Source of the DNA: Hymenobacter metallilatus
GTDB lineage: Bacteria; Bacteroidota; Bacteroidia; Cytophagales; Hymenobacteraceae
DNA length: 64,000 nt
Assembly (NCBI RefSeq): GCF_003944705.1
Contig: NZ_RWIS01000001.1
Location: 434,001 to 498,000, forward strand
Reading direction: 5' to 3'
In this document: in pieces, positions 9,435 through 18,371 of the stretch
How positions within the stretch are numbered: the first letter of the stretch is position 1
Layout: each line of letters starts with the position of its first letter
Program-made: the position numbers and the translations under genes
The notes under the pieces: generated by a model
Told to the model about the DNA's origin: nothing
Seen by the model: the letters and a program-made list of their open reading frames with translations, nothing else
Database searches by the model: none

Positions 9435-9479
9435 TGCAGGTTTGACGTAATACCGCCACCTAGCGGGCAAGTTACCCGG

Positions 9480-9507
9480 AGCCCGGCCCAAAAGGCCGGG
9501 CTTTTTT
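9480..9507 (+). terminator. Rho-independent terminator after the barrel gene
   Basis: Nine-base stem AGCCCGGCC/GGCCGGGCT with a five-base loop, followed by a run of T residues. Confidence 0.9.
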
Positions 9508-9534
9508 GTGACCCAAAGGCGGCTAAGCTGGCAC

Positions 9535-9567
9535 AAAAAAGGGCCCGCCAATGTGGCGGGCCCTTTT
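9535..9567 (-). terminator. Bidirectional terminator for the M4 protease gene
   Basis: Ten-base stem GGGCCCGCCA/TGGCGGGCCC with a three-base loop, flanked by six A on one side and four T on the other. It can act in both directions and lies 26 bases past the protease stop. Confidence 0.9.
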
Positions 9568-9592
9568 GGGAAACGAGCAGCAGGCAGACCGG

Positions 9593-12058
9593 CTACTCTT
9601 TCACGAAACGCTCGTGGAAGGACTTCTGCCCGTCACTGACCGTGAGCAGGTAGATGCCTTTTGCCAGACCAGCCACGTTCAGCTGGCCATTCTCGAAGCG
9701 GGCTCCGGCTACGCGGGCGCCGCGCAGGTCAGTTACCGTGGCCGACACCACTTCTGCCTTGCTGGCCAGGGCCACGTTCAGCACGTCGGCAGCAGGGTTC
9801 GGGAACAGGGTTAATGCTTTCTCGGCAACTACTGGGGCCGCAAGACCGGCCGAAGCAGCCGATACGCCCGACGTGAGGGCTGCACCACCCGAAATAGTAA
9901 CGGTGTAATCCTCGGTTTCGCCGTAGCTGTAGCTGTTGCAGCTAGTAGTAGCCGAAGCGTCGCTCATGACTACGCGCAGGCGGGTAGAGCCGTTTTTAGC
10001 CGTGGTGGGCACCGTGAAGGAGCCGCTGAGCGTGGCACTGCTGGCCGAGGAGGTAGATACTACCAACTCGCCGGCATCCGTGAATACGCCGTTCTGGTTG
10101 TAGTCGATGTATACTTTCCAGTACTCGGTGTAGGCCGTGGAAGCGTAGCCAGCCGAGAAGCTGATGGTTTGGGCCGTACCCGCAGTGAGAGAGGTAGAAG
10201 TGGCCGTGCCATTGTAGTAGCCGGCATCCGAGGTAGAGGTACGGGCAATGGTGCCCAGCTTCACATAGTCGATCCACTCGTAGGCCACGCTGGTGCCTTT
10301 AGAAGCGCAGTAGGTAACCGTACCGCCACCACCACCGCCGGCAGCAGCACCTACCCCTACGGCGTACCAAGCGTTGGTAACAGCCGTTACCTGGGCCGAG
10401 GTAGCGCCGTACAAATCGGTGGCAGCCGAAATGGCGGCCGTCCGGGCGTTGGCGTAGGTAGAGGAAGCCGTGAGGTACACGCTTTCGGTGCGGTAGGCAA
10501 TTTTAGCGGCCGCATCAATACCAATACCGGTTACGGAATAGGCGCTGCCAATGTCGTTGGTGCCCGAGCCGCCCTGGCTCAGCAGATAGAACCAGAAGTT
10601 GAGTACCCCCGAGTTGGTGTGTACGCCGCCGTAGTCGTTGGCAGAAGTGGGCGAGGTGGTCGTAGCCTTCCAGTAGGTACCCTTGTAGGTATCGGGCTGG
10701 CTGTAGGTATTGGGGTTGCTCATGGAGCGCAGGGCCCCACCGGCTTTCATGATTTCTTCGCCAATCAGCCAGGTGCTTTTACCCGTTAGGCCATACTGGC
10801 CCACGGCGCGGGCTTCTACGCAGGCTCCCCAGATGTCGGAGAAGCCTTCGTTCATAGCTCCCGATTCGTTCTGGTAGGTCAGGTTGGCGGTTTTTTCGCA
10901 CACGGCGTGGCCAATTTCGTGGCCACACACGTCCATGGCCGTCAGGGGCTTAAAGGTGCTGGCCCCGTCGCCGTAGGTCATCACCGAGCCGTTCCAGAAG
11001 GCATTTTCGTAGCCAGCGCCACCGGGCACATCATCAAAGTGTACGTAGCTCTTGATTTTGGCGCCGGCGTTGTCGTAGGAGTTGCGGCCGTGCACGGCGC
11101 TCCAGTAATCGTAGGTAGCCTGGGCCCCGAAGTGAGCGTCGCCGGCCACGTTGTCGTAGTTGGCGTTGTTGTACTCGGCCGCTGTCCAGCTGTTATCGGC
11201 ATCCACGAAGTCGACGGAAGCGGTGTAGCTGTTGCTCTTTTTGGCGTTATAGGTTTCAATACCCAGGCCGCGGGTGTATTCGCGCAGGCGGTAGCCACCG
11301 GTGGTTGTTTCGTTGGCCAGGGAGCGGGTACCGCTGTAGGCAGTGGCAAAAGATGCCGTAGCCCCCGCGTGCTTGATGATGTTATCCTGCAGAATAACCT
11401 CGCCCGAGTGAGCATCCACGTAGATGAAAGCGCGGCTCAGGGGCGCTTTGGCGTACACATTGAACTTCCAGGCCAGCGTGGGCTTACCGGCCACCAGCGG
11501 GTTCTGACTGCGCTGGTTGCGCACTACTACCAGCTCGCCCTGAGGCTTGTAGGTAGCAGCCGGGTTATTCTCCTGTTGTTTCAGACTGGCCTCCTCCTGA
11601 GCATCCTGCCACATGTAGGTTTTGGCCCCTACAAACGACATGGCTTGCTCCAGAGCCGCTTTGGCATTCAGGGAAGGCGTGGTATTGAGGCCGCGTACCT
11701 TTTCAAACTGGCCGCTGATGCTTTCTACCTGCCCCCGGCGGGCGTGCACCGAGTACGTGGCGTGTTCTACTTTAATGCCTTTGTAGTACTGCTGGTACTT
11801 CTCATGCACGAAACCTACCTGGTCGGCTTCGGCTTTCGTCGCCACCATGTGGTCGTCGGGGGTGAGTTGTAGCTGCTCACGCAGGATGGCCTGGGCGCTG
11901 CTCAAAGGGTAGCCATTGCCGGCCCGGAATTGCACCATGTAGGGCGTGCCGTTGTCGTTGAGGTCCTGGGCCTGCACCCGGGAATAGTCCTGAGCCCAGG
12001 CAGACGAGCTTAGGCCACCAAGCAGCAACAGCGTTGCCGCAGCGTATTTGTTGATCAT
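9593..12058 (-). CDS. M4-family (thermolysin-like) metalloprotease with GEVED and T9SS domains
   Basis: An 821-residue secreted protease. A signal peptide (1-22) is followed by an FTP/PepSY-type propeptide (about 30-230) and the zinc catalytic domain. The zinc motif is HEIGH at 380-384, and the third ligand is the Glu in GAMNEGFSDIWG about 24 residues later; a catalytic-domain His lies in GGVHTNSG. Beyond about 585 a GEVED domain contains YIDYNQNG and ends with GETEDYTVTI. The last 75 residues are a type IX sorting domain starting at LTLFPNPAAD and ending HERFVKE. It should be exported, autoprocessed and attached to or released from the surface, and degrade proteins for nutrition. The start is the ATG at 12058 immediately before the signal peptide; an in-frame upstream ATG lacks support. 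Confidence 0.95.
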   Translation of the reverse strand: MINKYAAATLLLLGGLSSSAWAQDYSRVQAQDLNDNGTPYMVQFRAGNGYPLSSAQAILREQLQLTPDDHMVATKAEADQVGFVHEKYQQYYKGIKVEHATYSVHARRGQVESISGQFEKVRGLNTTPSLNAKAALEQAMSFVGAKTYMWQDAQEEASLKQQENNPAATYKPQGELVVVRNQRSQNPLVAGKPTLAWKFNVYAKAPLSRAFIYVDAHSGEVILQDNIIKHAGATASFATAYSGTRSLANETTTGGYRLREYTRGLGIETYNAKKSNSYTASVDFVDADNSWTAAEYNNANYDNVAGDAHFGAQATYDYWSAVHGRNSYDNAGAKIKSYVHFDDVPGGAGYENAFWNGSVMTYGDGASTFKPLTAMDVCGHEIGHAVCEKTANLTYQNESGAMNEGFSDIWGACVEARAVGQYGLTGKSTWLIGEEIMKAGGALRSMSNPNTYSQPDTYKGTYWKATTTSPTSANDYGGVHTNSGVLNFWFYLLSQGGSGTNDIGSAYSVTGIGIDAAAKIAYRTESVYLTASSTYANARTAAISAATDLYGATSAQVTAVTNAWYAVGVGAAAGGGGGGTVTYCASKGTSVAYEWIDYVKLGTIARTSTSDAGYYNGTATSTSLTAGTAQTISFSAGYASTAYTEYWKVYIDYNQNGVFTDAGELVVSTSSASSATLSGSFTVPTTAKNGSTRLRVVMSDASATTSCNSYSYGETEDYTVTISGGAALTSGVSAASAGLAAPVVAEKALTLFPNPAADVLNVALASKAEVVSATVTDLRGARVAGARFENGQLNVAGLAKGIYLLTVSDGQKSFHERFVKE

Positions 12059-12352
12059 ACGGTAAGGTTGTGGGGAGTGAAAGTGAACTGTACCTAAATG
12101 GGCTTCTTTCCATTCAGGAATGAATGTGGGTTCTAAATTAATCACTTTTTAATATCTGGCTTATTTTTTTGCAATAATTATTACAACATGAGCATTCATT
12201 GATAATATTTATAAAATAACCCCCAAATCAGACAAAATTGCAAAAATGTATAAACCAGCCCTTTACCTTCTTTATGCGGCTTATGCAGCCGTACGGGGTC
12301 CTTGCTGTCAACTGTCACCGAACAAAATTTTAAACATTCCAAGATTCGCTTC

Positions 12353-13141
12353 ATGAAATCTTCATTATCCCACTTCCAGGCACGTTGGTCACTGCAAGGG
12401 CAGGTGGCGCTGGTAACCGGTGCTTCTAAAGGAATTGGGGCGGCCGTAGCCGCCGAGCTGCTACTACTGGGTGCTACCGTGGTGGCCGTAGCCCGCACGG
12501 CCCCGGAGCTGGAGCAGCAGGTGGCACAGTGGCAGGCGCAAGGGCTGGCGGCCCACGCCCTTGCGGCCGACGTAAGCACCACGGCCGGGCGGGCCCATGT
12601 GCTGGCCGAAGTAAGCCGCCGCTGGCCCCAACTGCATGTTCTGGTGAACAACGTGGGCACCAACATCCGCAAACCTACCGTGGAGTACACCCCGGACGAG
12701 TACCGGCACTTATTAGCCACCAACCTGGAATCGGCCTGGGAACTGAGCCGGATGGTGCAGCCGCTGCTGGTAGCGGCGGGGGGCGGCAGTATCGTGAACG
12801 TCTCCTCGGTGGCGGGCCTCACGCACGTGCGCACGGGGGCCATCTACGGCATGACGAAGGCCGCCCTGGTGCAGCTCACGCGCAACCTGGCCGTGGAATG
12901 GGCCGGGCTGGGCATCCGGGTGAACTGCGTGGCGCCCTGGTATATCCGGACGCCGCTGGCGGCCGGGGTATTGCAGAACGACGCCTACTTGCAAAATGTG
13001 CTGAGCCGGACGCCGCTGGGGCGCATTGGGGAGCCCGAGGAAGTGGGCGCGGCCGTGGCATTTCTGTGCCTGCCGGCCGCCGCCTACATCACCGGCCAAA
13101 CCCTGGCCGTGGATGGCGGCTTCTCGGTGAATGGGTTTTGA
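12353..13141 (+). CDS. SDR-family oxidoreductase (tropinone reductase-like)
   Basis: A 262-residue classical short-chain dehydrogenase. The NAD(P)-binding TGASKGIG is at about 23-30, NNVG at about 97, the catalytic Ser in VNVSSVAG, and YGMTK as the YxxxK pair; the C-terminus [17 protein letters not shown] is typical. It resembles plant tropinone reductase-like and bacterial 3-oxoacyl reductase relatives, so the substrate is a ketone or alcohol of unknown identity. ATG at 12353 is used. The gene sits behind an AT-rich 290-base divergent region shared with the protease gene. A palindrome at 13148-13192 follows its stop. Confidence 0.88.
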   Translation: MKSSLSHFQARWSLQGQVALVTGASKGIGAAVAAELLLLGATVVAVARTAPELEQQVAQWQAQGLAAHALAADVSTTAGRAHVLAEVSRRWPQLHVLVNNVGTNIRKPTVEYTPDEYRHLLATNLESAWELSRMVQPLLVAAGGGSIVNVSSVAGLTHVRTGAIYGMTKAALVQLTRNLAVEWAGLGIRVNCVAPWYIRTPLAAGVLQNDAYLQNVLSRTPLGRIGEPEEVGAAVAFLCLPAAAYITGQTLAVDGGFSVNGF

Positions 13142-13147
13142 AGGCAG

Positions 13148-13192
13148 GCAGCAAGGCCGTCGGCCGCGTCGCGCGGCCAACGGCCTTGCTGC
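13148..13192. repeat. Nested GC-rich palindrome between convergent genes
   Basis: Outer arms of 13 bases (GCAGCAAGGCCGT against ACGGCCTTGCTGC) enclose a second stem of seven pairs (GGCCGCG/CGCGGCC). It lies 7 bases after the SDR stop and 23 before the next gene's stop. It could terminate transcription from both sides, but there is no U-tract. Confidence 0.75.
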
Positions 13193-13214
13193 TTATTCTA
13201 TCATCTCTCGCCTC

Positions 13215-14099
13215 TCATTTCTCCCCTACCAGTTGCCGCAAAGCGGCTTCGTAGCGGGCGTAGGCGGCCGGGCCGCCGGCTTCCAGGTACAGGAAAGGCT
13301 CAATGAGTTCCAGCTCCATCAGTAGCAGTTCGCCGTTCTGGTCGAGGCCATCGACGCGGGCGTAGAGGCAGCCGGGGGCAAACTGTGCAACAATGGCATC
13401 GGCGGCGCGGCGCAGGTGGCTGGGTGCTGGCTGGGGCTCGATGCCGCCGCCCAGGTAGTGCTGCACCCGGAAGTCGCCCGCTTTGGGCGTTTTCAGTACG
13501 CAGTGGCTGTACTGGCCCCCGAAATACAGCAACGACCATTCGCCTTCCTCCTGAATCCGGGGCAGAAAGGGCTGGGCCAGAAAATCCTCGTGTTGCAGCA
13601 GCTCCGTGAGGTAGGGCTGGCGCTGGACGGCTTCCGACGGCGTGAGGATGAACGTGTTTTTGGCCCCGCCGCTTACGGCTGGCTTTATTACCAGCCGGTC
13701 CGGGCCCATATCGGAGAGCAGGGCAGCAGCGTCCACAGCCTGGCCGCGGGGCAGCAGGCGGGTGGGCACGATGCGCACACCGGCCTGCTCCATTTCCAGC
13801 AGGTATTTCTTGTCGGCGTTCCAGCGGATGGTAGCAGCGGGGTTAAGCATCCGCACGCCCAGCTGCTGCATCCGGTCCAGCCACTGGTAGAACTCCGCCA
13901 CCCGGTCGAAATAGTCCCAGGGCGACTTTACCACCACCACATCGTAGCGTAGCCAGTCTACGGCCGGGTTGCTCCACACCCGGGGTTCTACGGAATGGCC
14001 CTGCTCGCGCAGGTAGCGGGTGAGCAGGCTATCCTCGTCATCTACATTGGGGGCGGCATATTGCGCCAGACTTTCGCAGGTAACGAGGGCTATATTCAT
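13215..14099 (-). CDS. ATP-grasp (RimK/glutathione-synthetase-like) protein
   Basis: A 294-residue cytosolic protein with the layout of ATP-grasp ligases: an N-terminal Rossmann-like part (VVVKSPWDYFD at about 60), a central ATP-binding half (KYLLEMEQAGVRIVPT, LVIKPAVSGGAKNTF) and C-terminal metal-binding residues in CLYARVDGLDQNGELLLMELE followed by EPFLYLE. Such enzymes join an amine to a carboxylate through an acyl phosphate; the substrates cannot be read. Length is normal for the uncharacterised group of RimK-domain proteins. ATG at 14099 fits the family start MNIALVT better than the in-frame ATG at 14120. It is preceded by the nine-base repeat region. Confidence 0.82.
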   Translation of the reverse strand: MNIALVTCESLAQYAAPNVDDEDSLLTRYLREQGHSVEPRVWSNPAVDWLRYDVVVVKSPWDYFDRVAEFYQWLDRMQQLGVRMLNPAATIRWNADKKYLLEMEQAGVRIVPTRLLPRGQAVDAAALLSDMGPDRLVIKPAVSGGAKNTFILTPSEAVQRQPYLTELLQHEDFLAQPFLPRIQEEGEWSLLYFGGQYSHCVLKTPKAGDFRVQHYLGGGIEPQPAPSHLRRAADAIVAQFAPGCLYARVDGLDQNGELLLMELELIEPFLYLEAGGPAAYARYEAALRQLVGEK

Positions 14100-14100
14100 C

Positions 14101-14341
14101 ACGGATGTAAACGGATTCATTGGATTTCACGGATTCGGGCGCATTCACAGGGTGCCCGAATTGGCTACTAGACGACAAAGGGCTGCCGAAGTTGCGCCTG
14201 ACGGCCGTTGGCCGGGCGTGAAATGGAGCATCATAAATCCGCGAAATCCGATGAATCCGTTTGGACTTGAGCAGCTCTATCCTGGGTTCGATTGCCTCTT
14301 GCAATCCGCGAAATCCGATGAATCCGTCTAAATCCGTGGTT
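14101..14341. repeat. Period-9 word arrays with inverted arms
   Basis: The right side has two copies of a 25-base sequence beginning AATCCGCGA at 14236-14260 and 14303-14327; each is three nine-base words of the form AATCCGNNN, and a further word follows to 14339. The left side at 14111-14135 is the inverted complement with 23 of 25 matches. The array fills the spacer between two minus-strand genes and ends at the stop codon of the M20 gene (14342). Confidence 0.85.
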
Positions 14342-15652
14342 CTATTTTTTAGCAGCGGCGAGGTAATCGGTGGCCAGCGTAACCAGGGTGCGCACACCCA
14401 AGGTCAGGCCGCTTTCATCCACGAAGAAGCCAGCGGTATGGTGAGGGGCCGTGTCGGCGGGGTTCTTGCCTTTGGGCATCCCGCCCACAAACACGAACAC
14501 ACCGGGCACTTTCTCCTGGTAAAAAGCAAAGTCTTCGGCCCCGGTCACGGCTTTTTGTACGCTCACGTTGGCTGGTCCGGCGGCCCGGCTCAGGCTGGGC
14601 ACCATCTGCTCGGTCAGGCGGGGGTCGTTGTAGGTAATGGGAGCATAGTTGACGATGTCCACCTCGGCGGTAGCCCCGGCGCTTTCGGCAATATTGGTGG
14701 CGGTACGGCGCACGGCGGCCCATACCTTCTGCTGCATTTCCTGGTTGAGGCAGCGGATGGTGCCCGTCAGCTCTACCTGTTCCGGAATGATGTTGTTGCG
14801 CACACCCCCGTGCACCATGCCCACCGTCAGCACCACGGCATCCTCCGTCAGCTGGGCCTGGCGGCTCACAATGGTTTGCAGCCCCATAATTACTTGGGCA
14901 GCCGTTACCACGGGGTCGACGGCCAGCCAGGGGTAAGCGCCGTGGGCCGATTTACCTTTCACTTTGATGGTAAACACATCCGAGGAGGCCATTTCGCCGC
15001 CGGGCCGGTAGCTGAGCTTGCCTACTTCCGTCTGGGCCTGAATGTGCAGGCCGAAAATGGCATCCACTTTCGGGTTCTGGAGTACGCCTTCCTTCACCAT
15101 CAGGCGGGCCCCGCCTTCCTGGCCCGGCAAGGAGCCTTCTTCGGCCGGTTGAAAGATAAATTTGACCGTGCCGGCCAAGTCCTGGCGCATCTGTACCAGC
15201 ACTTCGGCCGCACCCAGCAGCATGGCTACGTGGGTATCGTGGCCGCAGGCGTGCATTACGCCCACCTCCTGGCCGTTGTACTGGGCGTGGGCCTTGGAGG
15301 CGAAGGGCAAGCCGTTGCTTTCCGTTACGGGCAGGCCATCCATATCGGCGCGCAACGCCACCACGGGGCCAGGCTTGCCACCTTTCAGCAGGGCCACCAC
15401 GCCGGTGCGGGCCACGCCGGTTTGCACCTCCAGGCCCAGCTTACGCAGATGCTCGGCCACCAGCGCCGCCGTGCGGGTTTCCTGGTTACCCAGCTCGGGG
15501 TGCTCATGAATATCACGCCGCCAAGCTACCACTTTGGCTTCCTGTTGCTGAGAAAGTTTGGCAATGCGCTCCGTGAGGGCGGCATTTTGGGCGAAGCCAG
15601 TGGTGGTAGCAACAGCCGTAGCGGCCAGAGCCAGTAAGTAGCGGGAAGTCAT
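14342..15652 (-). CDS. M20D-type amidohydrolase, exported
   Basis: A 436-residue metallohydrolase of the hippurate/N-acyl-amino-acid amidohydrolase group. A signal peptide (about 1-21, TTGFAQ) indicates export to the periplasm. The metal ligands are visible in the order HACGHDTHVAM (about 137-147), FQPAEEG (about 175), HIQAQ and a late His in HHTAGFFVDE. RRDIHEHPELGNQE near residue 44 is a family signature. It probably releases amino acids from N-acyl conjugates or peptides. ATG at 15652 is used because it begins the signal peptide. The stop abuts the nine-base repeats. Confidence 0.92.
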   Translation of the reverse strand: MTSRYLLALAATAVATTTGFAQNAALTERIAKLSQQQEAKVVAWRRDIHEHPELGNQETRTAALVAEHLRKLGLEVQTGVARTGVVALLKGGKPGPVVALRADMDGLPVTESNGLPFASKAHAQYNGQEVGVMHACGHDTHVAMLLGAAEVLVQMRQDLAGTVKFIFQPAEEGSLPGQEGGARLMVKEGVLQNPKVDAIFGLHIQAQTEVGKLSYRPGGEMASSDVFTIKVKGKSAHGAYPWLAVDPVVTAAQVIMGLQTIVSRQAQLTEDAVVLTVGMVHGGVRNNIIPEQVELTGTIRCLNQEMQQKVWAAVRRTATNIAESAGATAEVDIVNYAPITYNDPRLTEQMVPSLSRAAGPANVSVQKAVTGAEDFAFYQEKVPGVFVFVGGMPKGKNPADTAPHHTAGFFVDESGLTLGVRTLVTLATDYLAAAKK

Positions 15653-15821
15653 ATAAACGGAAAAGCAAGCGGGTTGAAAGAAGGCCGCCCGTACCATGCC
15701 GGGCGGCCGTGGCCCAAGGTAAGCCGCAACCGGCGGGAACAAAAGCCTCACTCCTTACCTGCTAGTGGCGGTGGCTCCCGTTTTCCGGTGCTTCTTTGCG
15801 CGGCTATTCAATTTTCGAGCT

Positions 15822-16448
15822 ATGAATCCTCCCCCACCAACTTGGCCGCAGGTCTGGCAGCAACCGTATTTCCGGTGGCGCCTGGGTCTGGTGCTGCTGC
15901 TGCTGCTGTTACTGGCCAGCCAGCTGCCGCGCTACTTTGCCTGGGTGCAGGCCCGCCCCGGCCATGTACTCCCCGACCCGCTGCTGGCCACCCTGCCCGC
16001 TCACGATGTATCGGGGGCAGCCTTTGCGGTGATTTACCTTGGTATTGGGCTGGGAGTAGTTACGCTGCTGCCCCGGCCGCTGCGGTTATTGAGGGCCCTG
16101 GCGGCGTATCTGCTGCTGCACCTGCTGCGGTGCGCAACGCTCTGGCTGCTGCCCCTGGAGCCGCCCCCGGGCCTGGTGCTCCTCCACGACCCGCTGGTGG
16201 ACCGCCTCATCTACGCCGCCCCTGCTCCCATTACCAAAGACCTGTTTTTCTCCGGCCACACGGCCACCCTATTGCTGCTGGCCCTGGCCGTGCCGCCGGG
16301 CTGGCACCGCCAGGTATTGCTGCTGGGCACGGTGCTTATTGGGGTTTTGGTGCTGGTGCAACATGCGCACTACACCTACGACGTACTGGCCGCCCCCCTG
16401 TTTGCCGCCCTGGCCTGGTGGGGAAGTAAGTGGGTGACGAAGGGATGA
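15822..16448 (+). CDS. PAP2_C / sphingomyelin-synthase-like membrane protein
   Basis: A 208-residue integral membrane protein with about six hydrophobic helices. It carries the two active-site pieces of the lipid phosphate phosphatase superfamily in the form used by sphingomyelin synthases: FFSGHTAT (His of motif C3) and HAHYTYDVLAAP (His and Asp of motif C4). In eukaryotes this subfamily transfers a phospho-head group onto ceramide. Bacteroidota make sphingolipids, so a head-group transferase or a phosphatase acting on lipid intermediates is plausible, but the sequence does not tell which. The ATG at 15822 follows a short leader. Confidence 0.78.
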   Translation: MNPPPPTWPQVWQQPYFRWRLGLVLLLLLLLASQLPRYFAWVQARPGHVLPDPLLATLPAHDVSGAAFAVIYLGIGLGVVTLLPRPLRLLRALAAYLLLHLLRCATLWLLPLEPPPGLVLLHDPLVDRLIYAAPAPITKDLFFSGHTATLLLLALAVPPGWHRQVLLLGTVLIGVLVLVQHAHYTYDVLAAPLFAALAWWGSKWVTKG

Positions 16449-16524
16449 GGTGAAACGCTGAACGTAGCGTAGAGATACCGCCTCTGCACGAGGGGCTACT
16501 TATTACCAGGTAACTGTCAACTCA

Positions 16525-17307
16525 TCACTGCAGATGCCTCTGGTAGATACCGGCGGCAATACGTTCCGTCAGGCCCTTGGGTACCAGGCTGGTAAGCGCC
16601 GTCGATACTTTATTGAGGGCTCCCGGAATGATTTCGGCTTCGCCGGCCAGCAGGCCGGCTATACCTGCCTGCGCCACCTGCTCGGGCGTCATGGCTACCT
16701 TGTTGGAGGTAGCCTGCAACTCGGCATTCATGCCGGCGCGGAGGGCAAACTCGGTAGTGGTTGCCCCGGGGCTCAGGCAGCTGACGGATGTGAGCGTATC
16801 GCGCAGCTCGTAGCGCAGGCCCCGGCTGAAACTCAGCATAAATGCTTTGCTGGCGGCGTACAGCGTGAGCGTTGGCACGGCTTGGTAGGCGGCCGTGCTG
16901 GCCACGTTGAGAATGTAGGCTCCGGGCTGGCGCTGCAGCATGGGCAGCAGGATATGCGTCAGGGTGACGGGTAGCTGCATGTTGAGCTGCAGCATGTTGA
17001 GCTGCTGCTCTATGCCCAACTCTTCAAACCGCCCCCAGAGGCCGTAGCCGGCATTGTTCACCAATACTGTTAGCTCGCTGGTTTGCCCCAGCACCCAAGT
17101 GGCCAGCAACCCCGCGGCCGAGGGCCCGGCCAAGTCCAGGGGCAGCACCCGGGCCTCGCGGCCCAGCTGGCGCACCTCTGCCGCCACCCGCTCCAGCTGC
17201 TCAGCGGAGCGCGCCGTAAGCAGCACATTGAAGCCCCGGCGGGCCAGCTCCAGGGCCAGCGCCCGCCCAATTCCGCGTGACGCGCCCGTTATCAGTGCTG
17301 TTTTCAT
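16525..17307 (-). CDS. SDR-family oxidoreductase (DltE/YqjQ-like)
   Basis: A 260-residue classical SDR. TGASRGIG at 7-14 binds the dinucleotide, NNAG at about 86, the catalytic Ser lies in ILNVASTAA and YAASK is the YxxxK pair. The C-terminal third (ATTTEFALRAGM, VAQAGIAGLLAGEAEIIPG) matches the SDR group that includes YqjQ and DltE homologues acting on lipophilic ketones or acyl groups. The start is ATG at 17307. The heptamer repeat begins 4 bases upstream. Confidence 0.86.
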   Translation of the reverse strand: MKTALITGASRGIGRALALELARRGFNVLLTARSAEQLERVAAEVRQLGREARVLPLDLAGPSAAGLLATWVLGQTSELTVLVNNAGYGLWGRFEELGIEQQLNMLQLNMQLPVTLTHILLPMLQRQPGAYILNVASTAAYQAVPTLTLYAASKAFMLSFSRGLRYELRDTLTSVSCLSPGATTTEFALRAGMNAELQATSNKVAMTPEQVAQAGIAGLLAGEAEIIPGALNKVSTALTSLVPKGLTERIAAGIYQRHLQ

Positions 17308-17310
17308 GTA

Positions 17311-17398
17311 ATAGTGCTTAGTACCCAGTGCTTAGTGCTTAGTGCTTAGTGCTTAATAGAACAACCTAAGCACTAGGCACCAAGCACCAGGCACTATT
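17311..17398. repeat. Heptamer array hairpin (AGTGCTT units)
   Basis: From 17313 to 17354 there are five exact copies of AGTGCTT and one variant (AGTACCC) in strict seven-base register. From 17368 to 17395 four seven-base words of the complementary type AAGCACT/AGGCACC follow, so the two halves can pair into a hairpin. The element fills the spacer from 4 bases upstream of one gene's start to the stop codon (17394-17396) of the other. Confidence 0.9.
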
Positions 17399-18209
17399 TT
17401 ACCAGGTGCAAAAACCGCAGGTAGAAGGGCGTGGGGCTGTTTTCGTGCTTGGGCTCGTACTTACCGGCAATGATGGGTACGTACATCACGCGGCGGCGCG
17501 AAACCTCGCCTACCAGCGGCGACTGGGCTACCCGGTGCCACATGCGGCCGTCGTGCACGGTCAGGTCGCCGGGCTCAGTTTCCACGGCTATTTCGTGCTC
17601 ATCGGGGCCCACGTCTTTGTAATACTTCTTGCGGAAGAGAATGTCGCGCAGCCCCTGGCGGTGGGTACCCGGTATCAGGCGCAGGCCGCCATTGGTGGCG
17701 GGCGTGCCATCCAGGTGCACGCCTACATTTAGCATCGGCCCAATCTTTTTGCCGTAGAACACGTCCCGCAGCGAATCGGTGTGCCAGCCCATCTGCGAGA
17801 ATTCGGAGCCAGCCACGTTCACGTAGTGGTTGATAACGAGGCCGTCCTTCTCATTCTCTCCTACCCGGCCACCGGGCGCTTCCAGCAGCGGAAACAAGGC
17901 CCGGAAGCGGGGGTCCTGCAGAAACTCGTGCAGCACCGGGCTGTAGTGAGAAGCAAAGGCAAAGCGCTGCACAATGGGCGAGCCATCGACATCTTTGCCA
18001 TATTTGATGGGTACTCCGTTCACTTTTTTTACCTCCTCGGTCAGCCACTGGCGCTGCACCTCCTCGGAGGCCCGGAGCAGGTTCCGTACGGTATCAGGGG
18101 AGATAAACGCCCGGAAGTGCAGAAAGCCATGCTGGCGAAAAAAGTCCAGCTGTTCGGGCGTCAGGCTTTCGCCCAGGGTAAAGCGTGGATAGTGTGGTTG
18201 TGATGACAT
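17394..18209 (-). CDS. Phytanoyl-CoA dioxygenase (PhyH) family protein
   Basis: A 271-residue Fe(II)/2-oxoglutarate-dependent dioxygenase. The iron ligands are visible as His-x-Asp in GWHTDSL (about 143-145) and the distal His in GRMWHRVAQSP (about 224), followed by the Arg-rich strand RRRVMYVPI that binds 2-oxoglutarate. It should hydroxylate a small organic substrate, unknown here. Length is normal. The stop codon TAG lies inside the right arm of the heptamer hairpin, while the start at 18209 faces a divergent spacer with opposed promoters. Confidence 0.88.
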   Translation of the reverse strand: MSSQPHYPRFTLGESLTPEQLDFFRQHGFLHFRAFISPDTVRNLLRASEEVQRQWLTEEVKKVNGVPIKYGKDVDGSPIVQRFAFASHYSPVLHEFLQDPRFRALFPLLEAPGGRVGENEKDGLVINHYVNVAGSEFSQMGWHTDSLRDVFYGKKIGPMLNVGVHLDGTPATNGGLRLIPGTHRQGLRDILFRKKYYKDVGPDEHEIAVETEPGDLTVHDGRMWHRVAQSPLVGEVSRRRVMYVPIIAGKYEPKHENSPTPFYLRFLHLVK

Positions 18210-18249
18210 ACGTAAAGGCGGTTAGAAAACACGCCCGTTCAGGCAAAGG

Positions 18250-18257
18250 CAAAGATA
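18250..18257 (-). promoter_or_regulatory. -7 box for the PhyH gene
   Basis: CAAAGATA on the plus strand reads TATCTTTG on the minus strand, a perfect TAnnTTTG, about 40 bases upstream of the PhyH start. No -33 TTTG at ideal spacing. Confidence 0.5.
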
Positions 18258-18371
18258 GTAGGTACAAACGGGCACCCGTTGTTTTTGCGGATGTGGCCAA
18301 CAGAATGCGGCACCAGCCGCAAGGTGGCTTCCTGCCGGTGAAGAATGAGTGAATCAACCGGTCGGCGGGCA

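Noticed and set aside
12059..12352. AT-rich divergent region searched for -7 boxes of the protease and SDR genes
   Set aside because: Only weak TACCTTCT-like matches are present with no fitting -33 spacing, so no promoter is claimed there.
14236..14341. CRISPR-like array of AATCCG repeats
   Set aside because: Words are contiguous nine-base units without spacers of constant length, no cas genes are near, and the inverted copy argues against CRISPR.
14261..15637. Plus-strand frame of about 450 codons opposite the M20 amidohydrolase
   Set aside because: His/Gly/Gln-rich antisense of a clear metallohydrolase; begins in the repeat region.
16503..16532. Heptamer-like GTAACTG/TCAACTC words before the SDR stop
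   Set aside because: Only three loose words and no clear paired arm; too weak to list as a separate array.
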